A DNA stretch of 64,000 nucleotides, taken from positions 54,488 to 118,487 of the forward strand of contig CACNLM010000004.1 of assembly GCA_902621305.1 (NCBI GenBank), given 5' to 3'. Below are positions 8,448 to 17,569 of the stretch, in pieces. This DNA is from an uncultured Alphaproteobacteria bacterium (GTDB lineage: Bacteria > Pseudomonadota > Alphaproteobacteria > HIMB59 > GCA-002718135). The notes beneath the pieces were generated by a model. That model was not told the DNA's origin. It saw nothing but the letters and a program-made list of their open reading frames with translations, and searched no databases. The position numbers were made by a program, and so were the translations under genes. How positions within the stretch are numbered: position 1 is the stretch's first letter; each line of letters opens with the position of its first letter.

Positions 8448-9497
8448 ATGAAAATTTTTTCAACAAAAGTAAAAAAATTTTTTGATAAAATCTTAATTGA
8501 ACTCAAAATTCCAAAAAATCATAGAGATTTATTAATAAAATCATTGATCGATTCTTCTATAAGAGGTGTAGATAGTCACGGTATAAGATTATTTTCTCAT
8601 TATGTAAAATGTATTGAAAATGGAAGAATTAAAGCAAAACCACAAATGAAGTTAATTAAAAAAAACAAAGGCATTGCAGTCTATGATGCTGACGATGGTT
8701 TAGGTCATGTAGCTGCATTGAAAGCATCAAATATAGTTTCCAAAATGGCAAAAAAAAATGGAATTGCATCAATAGCAATAATTAACTCTTCTCACTATGG
8801 AGCAGCAGGTGTATATTCACATGAAATTGCAAAAGATCAGTGTGTAGGTTTTTCTTTTACCCATACTGATGCATTTGCTATGCCATACAATGGAAAAGGT
8901 GCTTTTCATGGAACGAATCCATATTCATTTACAACTCCTATAAATAATAAAGATTACTTGCATGTTGATTTTTCATCTACATCTATAGCTTGGAATAAAG
9001 TAATGCGAGCTAGATCAAATTCTACAAAATTAAGCTCCGAAGTTGCTATTGATAGTAAAGGAAATTATACAACAGATCCTTATGAAGCTATAGCTCTAGC
9101 ACCTATGGGTGGTAAGGAATATGGGCATAAAGGTTTCGGTTTATCGTCTTCTGTTGAAATAATGTGTGGACCACTTATTGGAATGGCTCATGGTTATCGA
9201 CTGTTATCAATGATAGGACCTGATTTTAGCACACCGAGAAAACTTGGACATTTTTTAATCGCAATCTCCCTAGATTCTTTTACTACTAAAAAGAAATATT
9301 TTAATGGCATCAAGCAATATATAAAAGACTTAAAGAAACAAAAATCAAAAAATATAAGGAATCCTATTTTATATCCTGGTGAATTGGAAAAAATTACTTC
9401 AAAGCATAGACTTAAATATGGTATTCCGATAGATAAAGAATTGAAAACTGATTTTTTATATCTTGCAAAAAAATTTAAAATTAATTTTAATTTATAG
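8448..9497 (+). CDS. Ldh family (malate/L-lactate/ureidoglycolate-type) oxidoreductase
   Basis: NAD(P)-dependent dehydrogenase of the YlbC/YiaK/MdhII fold, acting on 2-hydroxy- or 2-keto-acids. Family blocks are SSIRGVDSHGIRLFSHY (catalytic His in DSHG), NSSHYGAAGVYS, and GKEYGHKGFGLSSSVEIMCGPL. 349 residues, full length. The start abuts the uxuB stop (TAAATG), indicating one transcript. Relatives include 2,3-diketo-L-gulonate reductase (YiaK) and L-lactate or malate dehydrogenases. In this cluster it might act on a keto-acid from uronate or fucose breakdown, including lactate from the fucose route; inference only. Converges with uxuA, overlapping it by 11 bases. Confidence 0.82.
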   Translation: MKIFSTKVKKFFDKILIELKIPKNHRDLLIKSLIDSSIRGVDSHGIRLFSHYVKCIENGRIKAKPQMKLIKKNKGIAVYDADDGLGHVAALKASNIVSKMAKKNGIASIAIINSSHYGAAGVYSHEIAKDQCVGFSFTHTDAFAMPYNGKGAFHGTNPYSFTTPINNKDYLHVDFSSTSIAWNKVMRARSNSTKLSSEVAIDSKGNYTTDPYEAIALAPMGGKEYGHKGFGLSSSVEIMCGPLIGMAHGYRLLSMIGPDFSTPRKLGHFLIAISLDSFTTKKKYFNGIKQYIKDLKKQKSKNIRNPILYPGELEKITSKHRLKYGIPIDKELKTDFLYLAKKFKINFNL

Positions 9498-10674
9498 CTT
9501 TAATAATTCCTTTTAATTGATCTAAACCTTTCATCCTTCCGAGTAGTGAATATCCTGGTATTACTTTTTGATTTTGATCATACAGTATAGTATGTCCGTG
9601 ATCAGGTCTCATTGGTATCTGTTGTATTGAATGTTTATTTTTTTTTCTTTTTTTTTCTTCTTTCAAAATTTCTTTAATTATCCCAACCATATTCAGGCTA
9701 CCCTCTAGGTGATCATCTTCATAAAAGTCTAAAGATTTTGAAATTCGTTTTATATTTCTTAAATGTATAAAATTTATATATGGACCATGTTTTTTTACTA
9801 TTCTTAATAAATTATTTTTTCTACTCACTCCAAGTGAACCAGTACAAAATGTTAGACCAATATTTGTATCTTTTTTTAAACCTAAAATATATTCTATATC
9901 ATCTTCATTTGAAACTATTCTAGGAAGCCCATAAATATTGTAAGGAGGATCATCTGGATGTATATTGTAGTTTAATTTATATTTTTTTATAATGGGATAA
10001 ATTTCATTAATAAATTCTTTTAAATTATTTCGAAGATCTTTAGGTTTAATTTCTTCAAATTGATCAATTTCATAATTTAAGTCTTTAATACTATATTTTC
10101 TATCTGTTGCAACTAAACCTCCTAGTAATGATTTTTTTAATACATTTAAATCAGCAGCGTTCATATTTTTAAAAATTTTCTTTGATTTAAAAATTTCTTC
10201 AGGAGAATATCTTAATTTTGCTGTCTTCGATTTTAAAATAAAGTTTTCAAATGCACAAACATGAAGGTGGTTATATTTCAATGCAATAGCTCCATTTGAT
10301 AATTGATGATTTAAATCTGTTCTAACCCAATCTATTAATGGCATAAAGTTATAACAAATATTTTTAATACTATTCTTACCCAAATTAACTAAAGAATCTT
10401 TATATTGATCAATATAATATTTATACTTTCCAGATCTTTTTTTTATGTCATTATGAACTGGAAGGCTCTCAACCACATTCCAGGTTAAATTTTTGCTTTC
10501 AGTAATCTTAAAACTTTCTATGTATTTTTTTCTTTTTTTAATATCATTTGATTTCCATTTTTCACCATATTTAATCTGATTAAGTGAAGAGACGATTCCT
10601 TCAACGCCAATCTGTCGAATTTGATCTAATTTTGAAGGATCATTATGACCAAACCATCTAAATGAATACAGCAT
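9487..10674 (-). CDS. uxuA: Mannonate dehydratase
   Basis: Dehydrates D-mannonate to 2-keto-3-deoxy-D-gluconate (KDG). UxuA-family TIM barrel: N-terminal SFRWFGHNDP and IRQIGVEGIVSSL, metal-site Cys in FCTGSLGV, His in FIHLRNIKR, and the diagnostic IPMRPDHGHTILYD near the C terminus. Full length at 395 residues. It is on the minus strand, divergent from the sugar-binding protein gene across a 104-base regulatory spacer, so both may share a control region. Its product is consumed by KdgK and Eda encoded 10 kb downstream. Confidence 0.93.
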   Translation of the reverse strand: MLYSFRWFGHNDPSKLDQIRQIGVEGIVSSLNQIKYGEKWKSNDIKKRKKYIESFKITESKNLTWNVVESLPVHNDIKKRSGKYKYYIDQYKDSLVNLGKNSIKNICYNFMPLIDWVRTDLNHQLSNGAIALKYNHLHVCAFENFILKSKTAKLRYSPEEIFKSKKIFKNMNAADLNVLKKSLLGGLVATDRKYSIKDLNYEIDQFEEIKPKDLRNNLKEFINEIYPIIKKYKLNYNIHPDDPPYNIYGLPRIVSNEDDIEYILGLKKDTNIGLTFCTGSLGVSRKNNLLRIVKKHGPYINFIHLRNIKRISKSLDFYEDDHLEGSLNMVGIIKEILKEEKKRKKNKHSIQQIPMRPDHGHTILYDQNQKVIPGYSLLGRMKGLDQLKGIIKAIN

Positions 10675-10727
10675 GCGACAATAGTATAATCAATATAATT
10701 ATAAATAAATACTTTATTTTATTTTTG

Positions 10728-10756
10728 TTGATTTAAGTTCTAATTCTGCATACATT
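10728..10756 (+). promoter_or_regulatory. Candidate sigma70-type promoter for the CUT2 sugar operon
   Basis: TTGATT, a 17-base spacer and TACATT (preceded by TG) lie in the uxuA/binding-protein intergenic region. A start site near 10763 would leave a very short leader carrying the AAGGAGG Shine-Dalgarno. In a region this AT-rich, chance matches are common. No clear operator dyad was found. Confidence 0.4.
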
Positions 10757-10778
10757 AAAATAAATTTAAGGAGGAATG

Positions 10779-11807
10779 ATGAAAAAATTTATAATATTTT
10801 TAACTTCTTTTTTTGCTTTGCTAGCATCACCTGTTTTTGCAGGTGGTCATGGTGTTACTAAAGTAGCTCTAGTCCCTGGTGGCCCGCACCCTTATTTTGC
10901 TGCGTGGGAACAAGCAGGTTTAGACGCTGTAGAGGACTTTGGTTTAGGAAAAGCAGATTACAGAGTTCCTGCAGAGTGGGATCTAAGTCAACAAAACGAG
11001 TTAATTGAAAGTTTAGTTGGTCAAGGTTACAATGCAGTACTTGTATTCCCTGGTGATGCAGTTGGTACAAATAAAATTTTAGGTGAACTAGATGATGCTG
11101 GTATACCAACAGCTGCCTTAGCAGGTTGTGTTGAGCAACCAACTCAAGCAAAATTTTGTTTTGGAACTGACACTGGTCACTCAGCTTATCTTGGTACAAA
11201 AGAATTGATTAAAGCTTTAGGTGGCAAAGGAAAAATTGCTCACTTTACTGGTTTCTTAGTTGATCCAAATACAACTCTAAGAATCAATGCTGTTGAACAA
11301 GCTGTTTCAGAAGCAGGCGGTGGAGTAGAAATTATTCAAGTTATTGCTGATATTGATGCTTATGAACCGGCTGATGAAAAAATTAATGCTTTCATGGCAG
11401 CTCAAGGAAGTGAAGTAGATGGTATTGTTACTACTGCTTGGGTTCCTGCTGTTGTAGCAGCACAAGCTTTAACTAATATGGGCGATAAAAGAATTAAAAT
11501 GGTTGGTATTGATCATGACGAAGTAGTTTTAAAAGCTATTAAAGATGGTTATGTTCACGGAACTATGCTTCAAAACCCATATGGACAAGGTTACATTGGT
11601 TCATATGTAATGGACAAAGTTAGACAAGGTTGTGAGTTCAAAGCTGATGCACCTTGGAAATCAACTGCACAAACTGATCAATTTATTGATTCAGGCACTG
11701 TATTTGTTGATATTAGTGATGTTGATACATACGTTATGGCTATGAGAGGAATTTCTCTAGAAATTTTAGAAACTTTTGATAGCACATATCTTAACTGTCC
11801 AAGTTAA
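10779..11807 (+). CDS. Periplasmic sugar-binding protein of CUT2 (Rbs-type) ABC importer
   Basis: Binds a monosaccharide in the periplasm and delivers it to the two downstream permeases. Sec signal peptide MKKFIIFLTSFFALLASPVFA, then a Peripla_BP_4/LacI-like fold with GGPHPYFAAWEQAGLDAV. A perfect AAGGAGG lies at 10768-10774: only one base before the ATG at 10776 but four before the second ATG, so I start at 10779. Codon use is noticeably richer in G/C than its neighbours, typical of a highly expressed gene. L-fucose is the likeliest ligand, because fucose dehydrogenase, lactonase and dehydratase follow in the same operon; inferred from context. Confidence 0.92.
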   Translation: MKKFIIFLTSFFALLASPVFAGGHGVTKVALVPGGPHPYFAAWEQAGLDAVEDFGLGKADYRVPAEWDLSQQNELIESLVGQGYNAVLVFPGDAVGTNKILGELDDAGIPTAALAGCVEQPTQAKFCFGTDTGHSAYLGTKELIKALGGKGKIAHFTGFLVDPNTTLRINAVEQAVSEAGGGVEIIQVIADIDAYEPADEKINAFMAAQGSEVDGIVTTAWVPAVVAAQALTNMGDKRIKMVGIDHDEVVLKAIKDGYVHGTMLQNPYGQGYIGSYVMDKVRQGCEFKADAPWKSTAQTDQFIDSGTVFVDISDVDTYVMAMRGISLEILETFDSTYLNCPS

Positions 11808-11815
11808 AATAATAT

Positions 11816-11839
11816 GGGGGCATTAAGCCCCCTTTTTTT
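11816..11839 (+). terminator. Rho-independent-type hairpin between binding protein and permease
   Basis: GGGGGC-ATTAA-GCCCCC (six GC pairs, five-base loop) is followed immediately by seven T residues, and the permease ATG is the next base. It would act as a partial terminator or mRNA 3'-end stabiliser, giving high binding-protein and lower permease expression. It leaves the permease gene no room for a Shine-Dalgarno. Confidence 0.85.
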
Positions 11840-12826
11840 ATGAATAATAAAATTCCTAATTTTGTAAAAACTAATCAGTTTGGTTTACTTATATTGGTAA
11901 TTGTATTTATTTGTATTTTTTCCTTTTCAACTGATGGATTTACTTCAAGATTTAATATTTATGCTCTCTCAAGAGTAGTCGCTCTGGATATAATGATTGG
12001 TTTAGCAATGATGGTAGTTATACTTACTGGAGGTTTAAATCTATCTCTAGGTGCTTTAGGTGTTTCTGCAGCAATGTTTGGTGGTTGGTGTATGGAAAGT
12101 ATGGGGATTCCTATTTCTATAACTATTATTTTAGTTTTAGCCTTTGGTTCATTCCTAGGTTGGATTAATGGATTTGTAACTGTCAGAACGGGGGTTCACA
12201 GTTTCATTGTTACACTGGCAACGATGAGTATTTATTTTGGCTTCATGACCTTGCTCACTGAAGCAGAAGCATTTAGAAAATTACCAGAGGCTTTTACCAA
12301 TTTTGGAAGTTTAAAACTTTTTAATAAATATATTTCACCACTACTGATTATTAGTGTGCTAACTTGTTTTGTTCTTTATTACATATTTAAATACACTGAT
12401 ATTGGACGAAAGCTTATTGCAGCTGGAGCTAATCCTGATGCTGCAGAATTATCAGGTATTTCCGTAGATAGAATGTTTATTTATTGTCATATGCTTTCGG
12501 GTTTCTTAGCAGCACTTGCAGGTATTATGTTAACAGCAAGAATTGGAGCTGCAATTCCGTCTATGGCTGGTCATTTAGGATTTGACTGGTTATTACCAGC
12601 TTTCTTAGCTCCAGTATTAGGAGGAACACTTCTTTCTGGAGGCAAGGTTACAGTTTTTGGAACAATGCTAGGAGCAATTCTTGTTACATTAATAAATAAT
12701 GGATTATACCTAATTGATGTTGGTGAATTCTGGGTAAGATTTTTTCTTGGGATCATATTATTGGGAGCTGTTCTTCTAGATAGAGCTAGAGAATATTTTA
12801 CTGTTAAAAATTCAATTGTCTCATGA
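11840..12826 (+). CDS. CUT2 sugar ABC transporter permease (RbsC-like), first subunit
   Basis: Inner-membrane permease of 328 residues with multiple hydrophobic helices and the BPD_transp_2 signature: GGLNLSLGALGVSAAMFGG, NGFVTVRTGVHSFIVTLATM, and DIGRKLIAAGANPDAAELSGI (cytoplasmic coupling segment). The start codon directly follows the terminator T-tract, so translation must be leaderless-like or depend on readthrough. It overlaps the second permease by four bases (ATGA); the pair probably forms a heterodimer. Confidence 0.9.
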   Translation: MNNKIPNFVKTNQFGLLILVIVFICIFSFSTDGFTSRFNIYALSRVVALDIMIGLAMMVVILTGGLNLSLGALGVSAAMFGGWCMESMGIPISITIILVLAFGSFLGWINGFVTVRTGVHSFIVTLATMSIYFGFMTLLTEAEAFRKLPEAFTNFGSLKLFNKYISPLLIISVLTCFVLYYIFKYTDIGRKLIAAGANPDAAELSGISVDRMFIYCHMLSGFLAALAGIMLTARIGAAIPSMAGHLGFDWLLPAFLAPVLGGTLLSGGKVTVFGTMLGAILVTLINNGLYLIDVGEFWVRFFLGIILLGAVLLDRAREYFTVKNSIVS

Positions 12827-13791
12827 GCGCACTTTTAAAAAAAGATTGGTTTGGACTTGGTTTAGTTTTAATTTTTGGCTCAATTTTAATTTCATTGTTT
12901 AAGCCTGCATTTATTTCTCCATTTAACTTATATGTTTTAATGCTGAGTGTTAGTTTGATGCTCGTTGTGGCAATGTCACAAATGATTATAATTGCAATTG
13001 GTCAAATGAACTTATCTGTTGGAGCAATTGGAGGCTTAGTTGCAATTTCATTTACCGGATTAATGGAAGTTTATAGCATGTCTATTTTGCCTGCTGTTCT
13101 TATTGGATTATTAATTGGTCTTGCTTGTGGTTTTATAAATGGATACATCACCGTTAAAACTGGCATATCAGCTTTTATTATTACTCTAGCTACACTTTAC
13201 ATTTTTAAAGGAATGAATTTAGGGATAACAGAGGCTCAACCTTTTTATGAAATTCCCGAAGCTGTAAAATTTTTTGGAAACGCAAAAATCTTTGGCCCTA
13301 TACCTTACTTAGTAATCATACCAATTATTATAACTGTTCTGATGTGGATTTTAATGAATAGAACATCTCTTGGAAGATATATGCTAGCATATGGTAATAA
13401 TGTTCAATCATCAGAATTAATAGGTATATCTTCAACAAAAATAGTTATCTATGCTCATGTTATATCCGGTCTTTTGGCAGCCATAGGTGGAATGTTAGTT
13501 GTTTGTAGATTACAACTTGGGACACCTAACATAGGAGATTCGTGGTTGTTACCTTCATTTGCTGCACCAGTAATTGGAGGTGCTATACTGGCTGGAGGAA
13601 AAGTAGATGTTATTGCTACTGCTTTTGGAGTAATATTAGTTTCTATAATTTCTCAAGCTTTAGTTATTTTTAAGATTGATCCTTTTTTTGTTCAAATATT
13701 TTTAGGCTTTATGATTTTATTAGCAGTATTTATAAATAGATACAGAGAATATAGAGAAGAGAGAAGAACAAAGGTTTTTTCAGATGAGTGA
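12823..13791 (+). CDS. CUT2 sugar ABC transporter permease (RbsC-like), second subunit
   Basis: Second BPD_transp_2 permease, 322 residues, with GQMNLSVGAIGGLVA, NGYITVKTGISAFIITLATL and SLGRYMLAYGNNVQSSELIGI in the same order as its neighbour. The paralogous pair instead of a homodimeric RbsC is common in CUT2 importers for deoxy-sugars and oligosaccharides. Coupled by ATGA to the upstream permease and overlapping the ATPase gene by eight bases. Confidence 0.9.
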   Translation: MSALLKKDWFGLGLVLIFGSILISLFKPAFISPFNLYVLMLSVSLMLVVAMSQMIIIAIGQMNLSVGAIGGLVAISFTGLMEVYSMSILPAVLIGLLIGLACGFINGYITVKTGISAFIITLATLYIFKGMNLGITEAQPFYEIPEAVKFFGNAKIFGPIPYLVIIPIIITVLMWILMNRTSLGRYMLAYGNNVQSSELIGISSTKIVIYAHVISGLLAAIGGMLVVCRLQLGTPNIGDSWLLPSFAAPVIGGAILAGGKVDVIATAFGVILVSIISQALVIFKIDPFFVQIFLGFMILLAVFINRYREYREERRTKVFSDE

Positions 13792-15292
13792 TTATATTTT
13801 AGAACTTAATAATATTACAAAAAATTTTCCTGGTGTTAAAGCGCTTGATAATGCAAATTTTAAACTCAAAAAAAAATCAATCCATGCACTTCTCGGTGAA
13901 AATGGAGCAGGTAAATCTACATTAATTAAAATCATAACAGGAGTTTATAACCAAAATGAAGGAAAACTATTTTTAAATAATCAAGAGAAGTCTTTTTCTT
14001 CACCCAATGAAGCAATGAATGCTGGAATTTCAGTTGTGCACCAAGAAAGAAATTTAATTAGGAGGTTTTCGGTTGGTGAAAATTTAATGTTAACTAACCT
14101 TCCTAAAAATAATTTAGGTTTAATAGATTATAATACTGTTGCAAAAGAATCAAAAAAATGGCTCGATATTATGGAGTTGGACATAGACCCAAATACTATA
14201 GTCTCAGATTTAACAGTTGCAAAAATGCAACTGTGTGAAATAGCTAAAGCTTTATCCTTAGAGTCAAAAATACTATTATTAGATGAGCCAACTTCATCAT
14301 TATCTCCACAAGATACAAAAAATTTATTTGCATTACTTAAACGATTAGTTGCAGAGCAAAATGTAAGTATAGTTTTTGTTAGTCACAAATTAGAGGAAGT
14401 ATTTGAAATTTGTGATGAAGTCACTGTTTTGAGAGATGGTAAAAATGCTTGTGAATCTGAACAAATCACTAATCTTAATAGACAGAAACTTGTTAAATTA
14501 ATGATTGGTAGGGATGAGCAAATAATTAAATCTAAGAAGGATATTGATTTTACGGATGAAAATTTACTAGATCTACAATCAATAAACACTGATCTTGGTC
14601 ATAAAAATATTAATTTAAATTTAAAAAAAGGTGAAATACTTGGATTGTACGGTTTAGTTGGGGCAGGAAGAACCGAATTAATAAAATGTGTCCTTGGGCT
14701 TGATAAAATTAATTCTGGACAAATTTTACTCAACAATAAAGAAATTAAAATTAAATCTCCAAAAGATGCGTTAGAAAAATATAAAATTGGATACATAAGT
14801 GAAGACAGAAAAAAAGAAGGACTAATTCTAATGCATGATGTTTTATCCAATGCTGGAATAACAGTCTGGTCAAATTTGAAAAAAATATTATCCTTTTTAA
14901 ATGATAATATAGTTTATAATAAAGTAGATCCATATGTGAAACAACTTGAAGTAAAAACACCTTCATACCAACAAATCGTTTCTAATTTATCTGGAGGTAA
15001 TCAGCAAAAAATTAGTGTAGCTAAATGGCTTGCTTCTGGAACTGATATATTATTTATTGATGAACCTACAGTTGGTATTGATATAAAAACAAAATCTTAC
15101 CTTCATGAATTAATTATTGAACTATCTTTAAAAGGTACATCGATTATTTTAATAACTAGTGATATGCCTGAAATGATTAGTTTAGCTGATAGAATTATAA
15201 CGATGAAAGATTTTAAAGTAGTTGGAGAAACAATAAATAATCATAGCTATGAAGAAATGAGTTCATCAATTATGAGTAATATTCATGAATAA
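13784..15292 (+). CDS. CUT2 sugar ABC transporter ATP-binding protein (RbsA-like, two ABC domains)
   Basis: Powers the CUT2 importer. The N-terminal ABC domain has Walker A GENGAGKST and Walker B ILLLDEPTSSLS. The C-terminal domain has the degenerate Walker A-like GLVGAGRTEL, signature LSGGNQQKISVAKWL and Walker B ILFIDEPTVGID, the usual RbsA/MglA arrangement. Length 502 residues is normal. Overlaps the permease upstream and the aldo/keto reductase downstream by eight bases each, tying transport to catabolism in one polycistronic unit. Confidence 0.93.
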   Translation: MSDYILELNNITKNFPGVKALDNANFKLKKKSIHALLGENGAGKSTLIKIITGVYNQNEGKLFLNNQEKSFSSPNEAMNAGISVVHQERNLIRRFSVGENLMLTNLPKNNLGLIDYNTVAKESKKWLDIMELDIDPNTIVSDLTVAKMQLCEIAKALSLESKILLLDEPTSSLSPQDTKNLFALLKRLVAEQNVSIVFVSHKLEEVFEICDEVTVLRDGKNACESEQITNLNRQKLVKLMIGRDEQIIKSKKDIDFTDENLLDLQSINTDLGHKNINLNLKKGEILGLYGLVGAGRTELIKCVLGLDKINSGQILLNNKEIKIKSPKDALEKYKIGYISEDRKKEGLILMHDVLSNAGITVWSNLKKILSFLNDNIVYNKVDPYVKQLEVKTPSYQQIVSNLSGGNQQKISVAKWLASGTDILFIDEPTVGIDIKTKSYLHELIIELSLKGTSIILITSDMPEMISLADRIITMKDFKVVGETINNHSYEEMSSSIMSNIHE

Positions 15293-16286
15293 AAGACAAC
15301 TTGGAAACACAAATATAAACTTAACCGCTATAGGATTTGGCGGAGCACCTTTGGGTAATTTGTTTGAAAATCTCGATGAACGAAATTGTTATGATATTCT
15401 AGAAAAAACCTATAACGAGGGTATTAATATTTACGATACATCTCCGCTTTATGGTTATGGTTTAAGTGAACACAGATTAGGTAACTTTTTAAAAACTGTA
15501 GATGAAGAAAGTTATTTTTTATCAACTAAAGTTGGCAGGTATCTTACTCCAGCAAAAAAAGAAAGTATAGATAGGGGAAGATTTGCAGGAAGTTTAAATT
15601 TTTCTCCTAATTTAGATTATTCTTATGATGGTGTGATGAGAGCATTTGAACAATCATTGCTAAGATTAGCTGTTTCAAAAGTAGATATTTGCTTAATTCA
15701 TGATGTAGATCGATTTAATTTTGGTGAAGAGGTTGATCATTATTTTAAATTAGCAATGGATGGAGCATATAAAGCCGTTCAAAAACTAAAAGAAGAAAAA
15801 ATAATTAAGGCTATTGGCGTAGGTGTAAATGATTCTGATATATGTGCAAGATTTGCTAATGCTGGCGATTTTGATTGCATGGTTCTAGCAGGTAGATATT
15901 CATTATTAGATCAAAATGCTTTAAATGATTTTTTCCCAATTGCTGAAAAAAACAACATAGGCATTATTCTTGCTGGAATTTTTAATTCTGGAATTTTAGC
16001 TAAAGGTTTGGGTGAAAATATTACCTACTTTTATGATAAAATTCCTGAAGAAGTTAAACAAAGATACTTAAAAATTGCTAATATATGTAAAAAATATGAG
16101 GTACCTGTTCCAGCAGCAGCAATTCAATTTTGTTACACAAATAAACTTGTCACTTCCATGATTTTGGGGATGGATAGAGTGGAGCAAGTAAAGCAAAATT
16201 TAGATTATTTAAATTTTCCTATTCCTGAAGATTTATGGAAAGATTTACTTAATGAAAAATTAATTGATGAAAGATGCCCAATATGA
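15285..16286 (+). CDS. Aldo/keto reductase, probable L-fucose (D-threo-aldose) 1-dehydrogenase
   Basis: Presumed to oxidise L-fucose to L-fuconolactone. The AKR tetrad is visible: Asp in IYDTSPLYGYG, Tyr in the same segment, Lys in LSTKVGRYL and His in CLIHDVDRF. N-terminal IGFGGAPLGNLFE is typical of the D-threo-aldose/L-galactose dehydrogenase branch of AKRs. 333 residues, full length. The assignment to fucose rests on neighbours: L-fuconate dehydratase starts inside its 3' end, and the lactonase and mutarotase follow. D-arabinose and L-galactose are plausible alternative substrates. Confidence 0.82.
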   Translation: MNKRQLGNTNINLTAIGFGGAPLGNLFENLDERNCYDILEKTYNEGINIYDTSPLYGYGLSEHRLGNFLKTVDEESYFLSTKVGRYLTPAKKESIDRGRFAGSLNFSPNLDYSYDGVMRAFEQSLLRLAVSKVDICLIHDVDRFNFGEEVDHYFKLAMDGAYKAVQKLKEEKIIKAIGVGVNDSDICARFANAGDFDCMVLAGRYSLLDQNALNDFFPIAEKNNIGIILAGIFNSGILAKGLGENITYFYDKIPEEVKQRYLKIANICKKYEVPVPAAAIQFCYTNKLVTSMILGMDRVEQVKQNLDYLNFPIPEDLWKDLLNEKLIDERCPI

Positions 16287-17569
16287 AAATAATTGATATT
16301 AAAACTCAGGATATTCGTTTTCCAACCTCAAAAGATAATTTGGGGACTGATGCAGTTCATGTAGATTGTGATTACTCTGCAACATACGTGACAATATTTA
16401 CAGATCAAGAAGATTTAAATGGTATTGGCCTAACTTTTACAATTGGAAAGGGTAATGATCTTTGTTGTACAGTCATAGAATATTTCAAAGAATTTATAAT
16501 TGGAAAAGATATTCAGGAAATAGAAAAGAATATTGCATCGATATGGGAAAAAATTACAAACCACAGTCAATTGCGTTGGGTAGGACCACAAAAAGGTGTT
16601 ACACATCTTGCAGCAGCAGCTTTTTTTAATGCAATATGGGATTTAATTTCTAAATTCCATAAAAAGCCACTATGGAGATACATAATAGAATTAGAAACAA
16701 GAGATTTATTAGATAAACTTTCTTTTTCTTATATTGATGATGTCATCACTAAAGATGAAGCGGCTGAAATAATTAATCAGAAAAAAACAAATCTACCTTC
16801 AAATTTAGACGATTTAAATTCTACTATTTTTCCAGCATATACAACAGCTGCAGGATGGTTAGGATATTCAGATGAAAAAATGAAAAGGCTAGTTCAAGAA
16901 AATTTATCTAAGGGCTGGACTCATTTTAAAATGAAAGTTGGTCAGGATATAGAAAGGGATATTCATCGCTGTAAGTTAGTAAGAGAATTAATAGGTAATG
17001 ACAATAAATTAATGGTAGACTCAAATCAAATATGGAGTGTTAATGAGACCATTGAAAATATTAGAAAATTAAAACAATTTGATATTTTATTTTATGAAGA
17101 ACCAACTAATCCTGATGATGTATTAGGTTTTAAAAAAATTAAAGATGCACATCCAGATGTTAACCTAGCAACTGGAGAAATGATACAAAATAAAGTTATG
17201 TTTAAACAATTTATAGAAAATAAATCTTTAGATTATTGTCAAATTGATAGCTGTAGAATTGCAAGTATTAATGAAATTTTACCAGTTCTTTTAATAGCAA
17301 GTAAGTATAATACCCCAGTTATTCCTCACGCTGGCGGCGTTGGTTTATGTGAATATGTTCAACATCTTAATCTAATTAATAAGTTTATAATATCTAATCA
17401 CGATTTATTATTAAGTGAATATGCTGAAAGCTGCTCTGAACATTTTGTAAATCCAGCAATAATAAAAGATGGTGGATATGTAACTCCAACAAATCCAGGA
17501 TACTCAGTGAAAATAAAGGATAGTTCTCTTAATGAATTTGATTATAATAATGGAACATATTGGAAATAA
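16283..17569 (+). CDS. fucD: L-fuconate dehydratase (enolase superfamily)
   Basis: Converts L-fuconate to 2-keto-3-deoxy-L-fuconate in the non-phosphorylating fucose pathway. The N-terminal DIRFPTSKDNLGTDAVH and DCDYSATYV are characteristic of L-fuconate dehydratase within the mandelate racemase/enolase group. Catalytic and metal residues: KMK in THFKMKVGQD, Asp in LMVDSNQIW, Glu in FYEEPTNPDD, Glu in TGEMIQN and His in VIPHAGGVGLCEY. ATG 16283 overlaps the upstream TGA by four bases, the spacing used elsewhere in this operon; ATG 16274 would add three residues. About 428 residues, full length. Ends one base before the lactonase start. Confidence 0.93.
   Translation: MKIIDIKTQDIRFPTSKDNLGTDAVHVDCDYSATYVTIFTDQEDLNGIGLTFTIGKGNDLCCTVIEYFKEFIIGKDIQEIEKNIASIWEKITNHSQLRWVGPQKGVTHLAAAAFFNAIWDLISKFHKKPLWRYIIELETRDLLDKLSFSYIDDVITKDEAAEIINQKKTNLPSNLDDLNSTIFPAYTTAAGWLGYSDEKMKRLVQENLSKGWTHFKMKVGQDIERDIHRCKLVRELIGNDNKLMVDSNQIWSVNETIENIRKLKQFDILFYEEPTNPDDVLGFKKIKDAHPDVNLATGEMIQNKVMFKQFIENKSLDYCQIDSCRIASINEILPVLLIASKYNTPVIPHAGGVGLCEYVQHLNLINKFIISNHDLLLSEYAESCSEHFVNPAIIKDGGYVTPTNPGYSVKIKDSSLNEFDYNNGTYWK

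Noticed and set aside
10858-11199. Minus-strand 113-residue ORF inside the sugar-binding protein gene
   Set aside because: Antisense shadow of a gene with G/C-richer codons; Gln/Leu-rich low-complexity translation and no start context.
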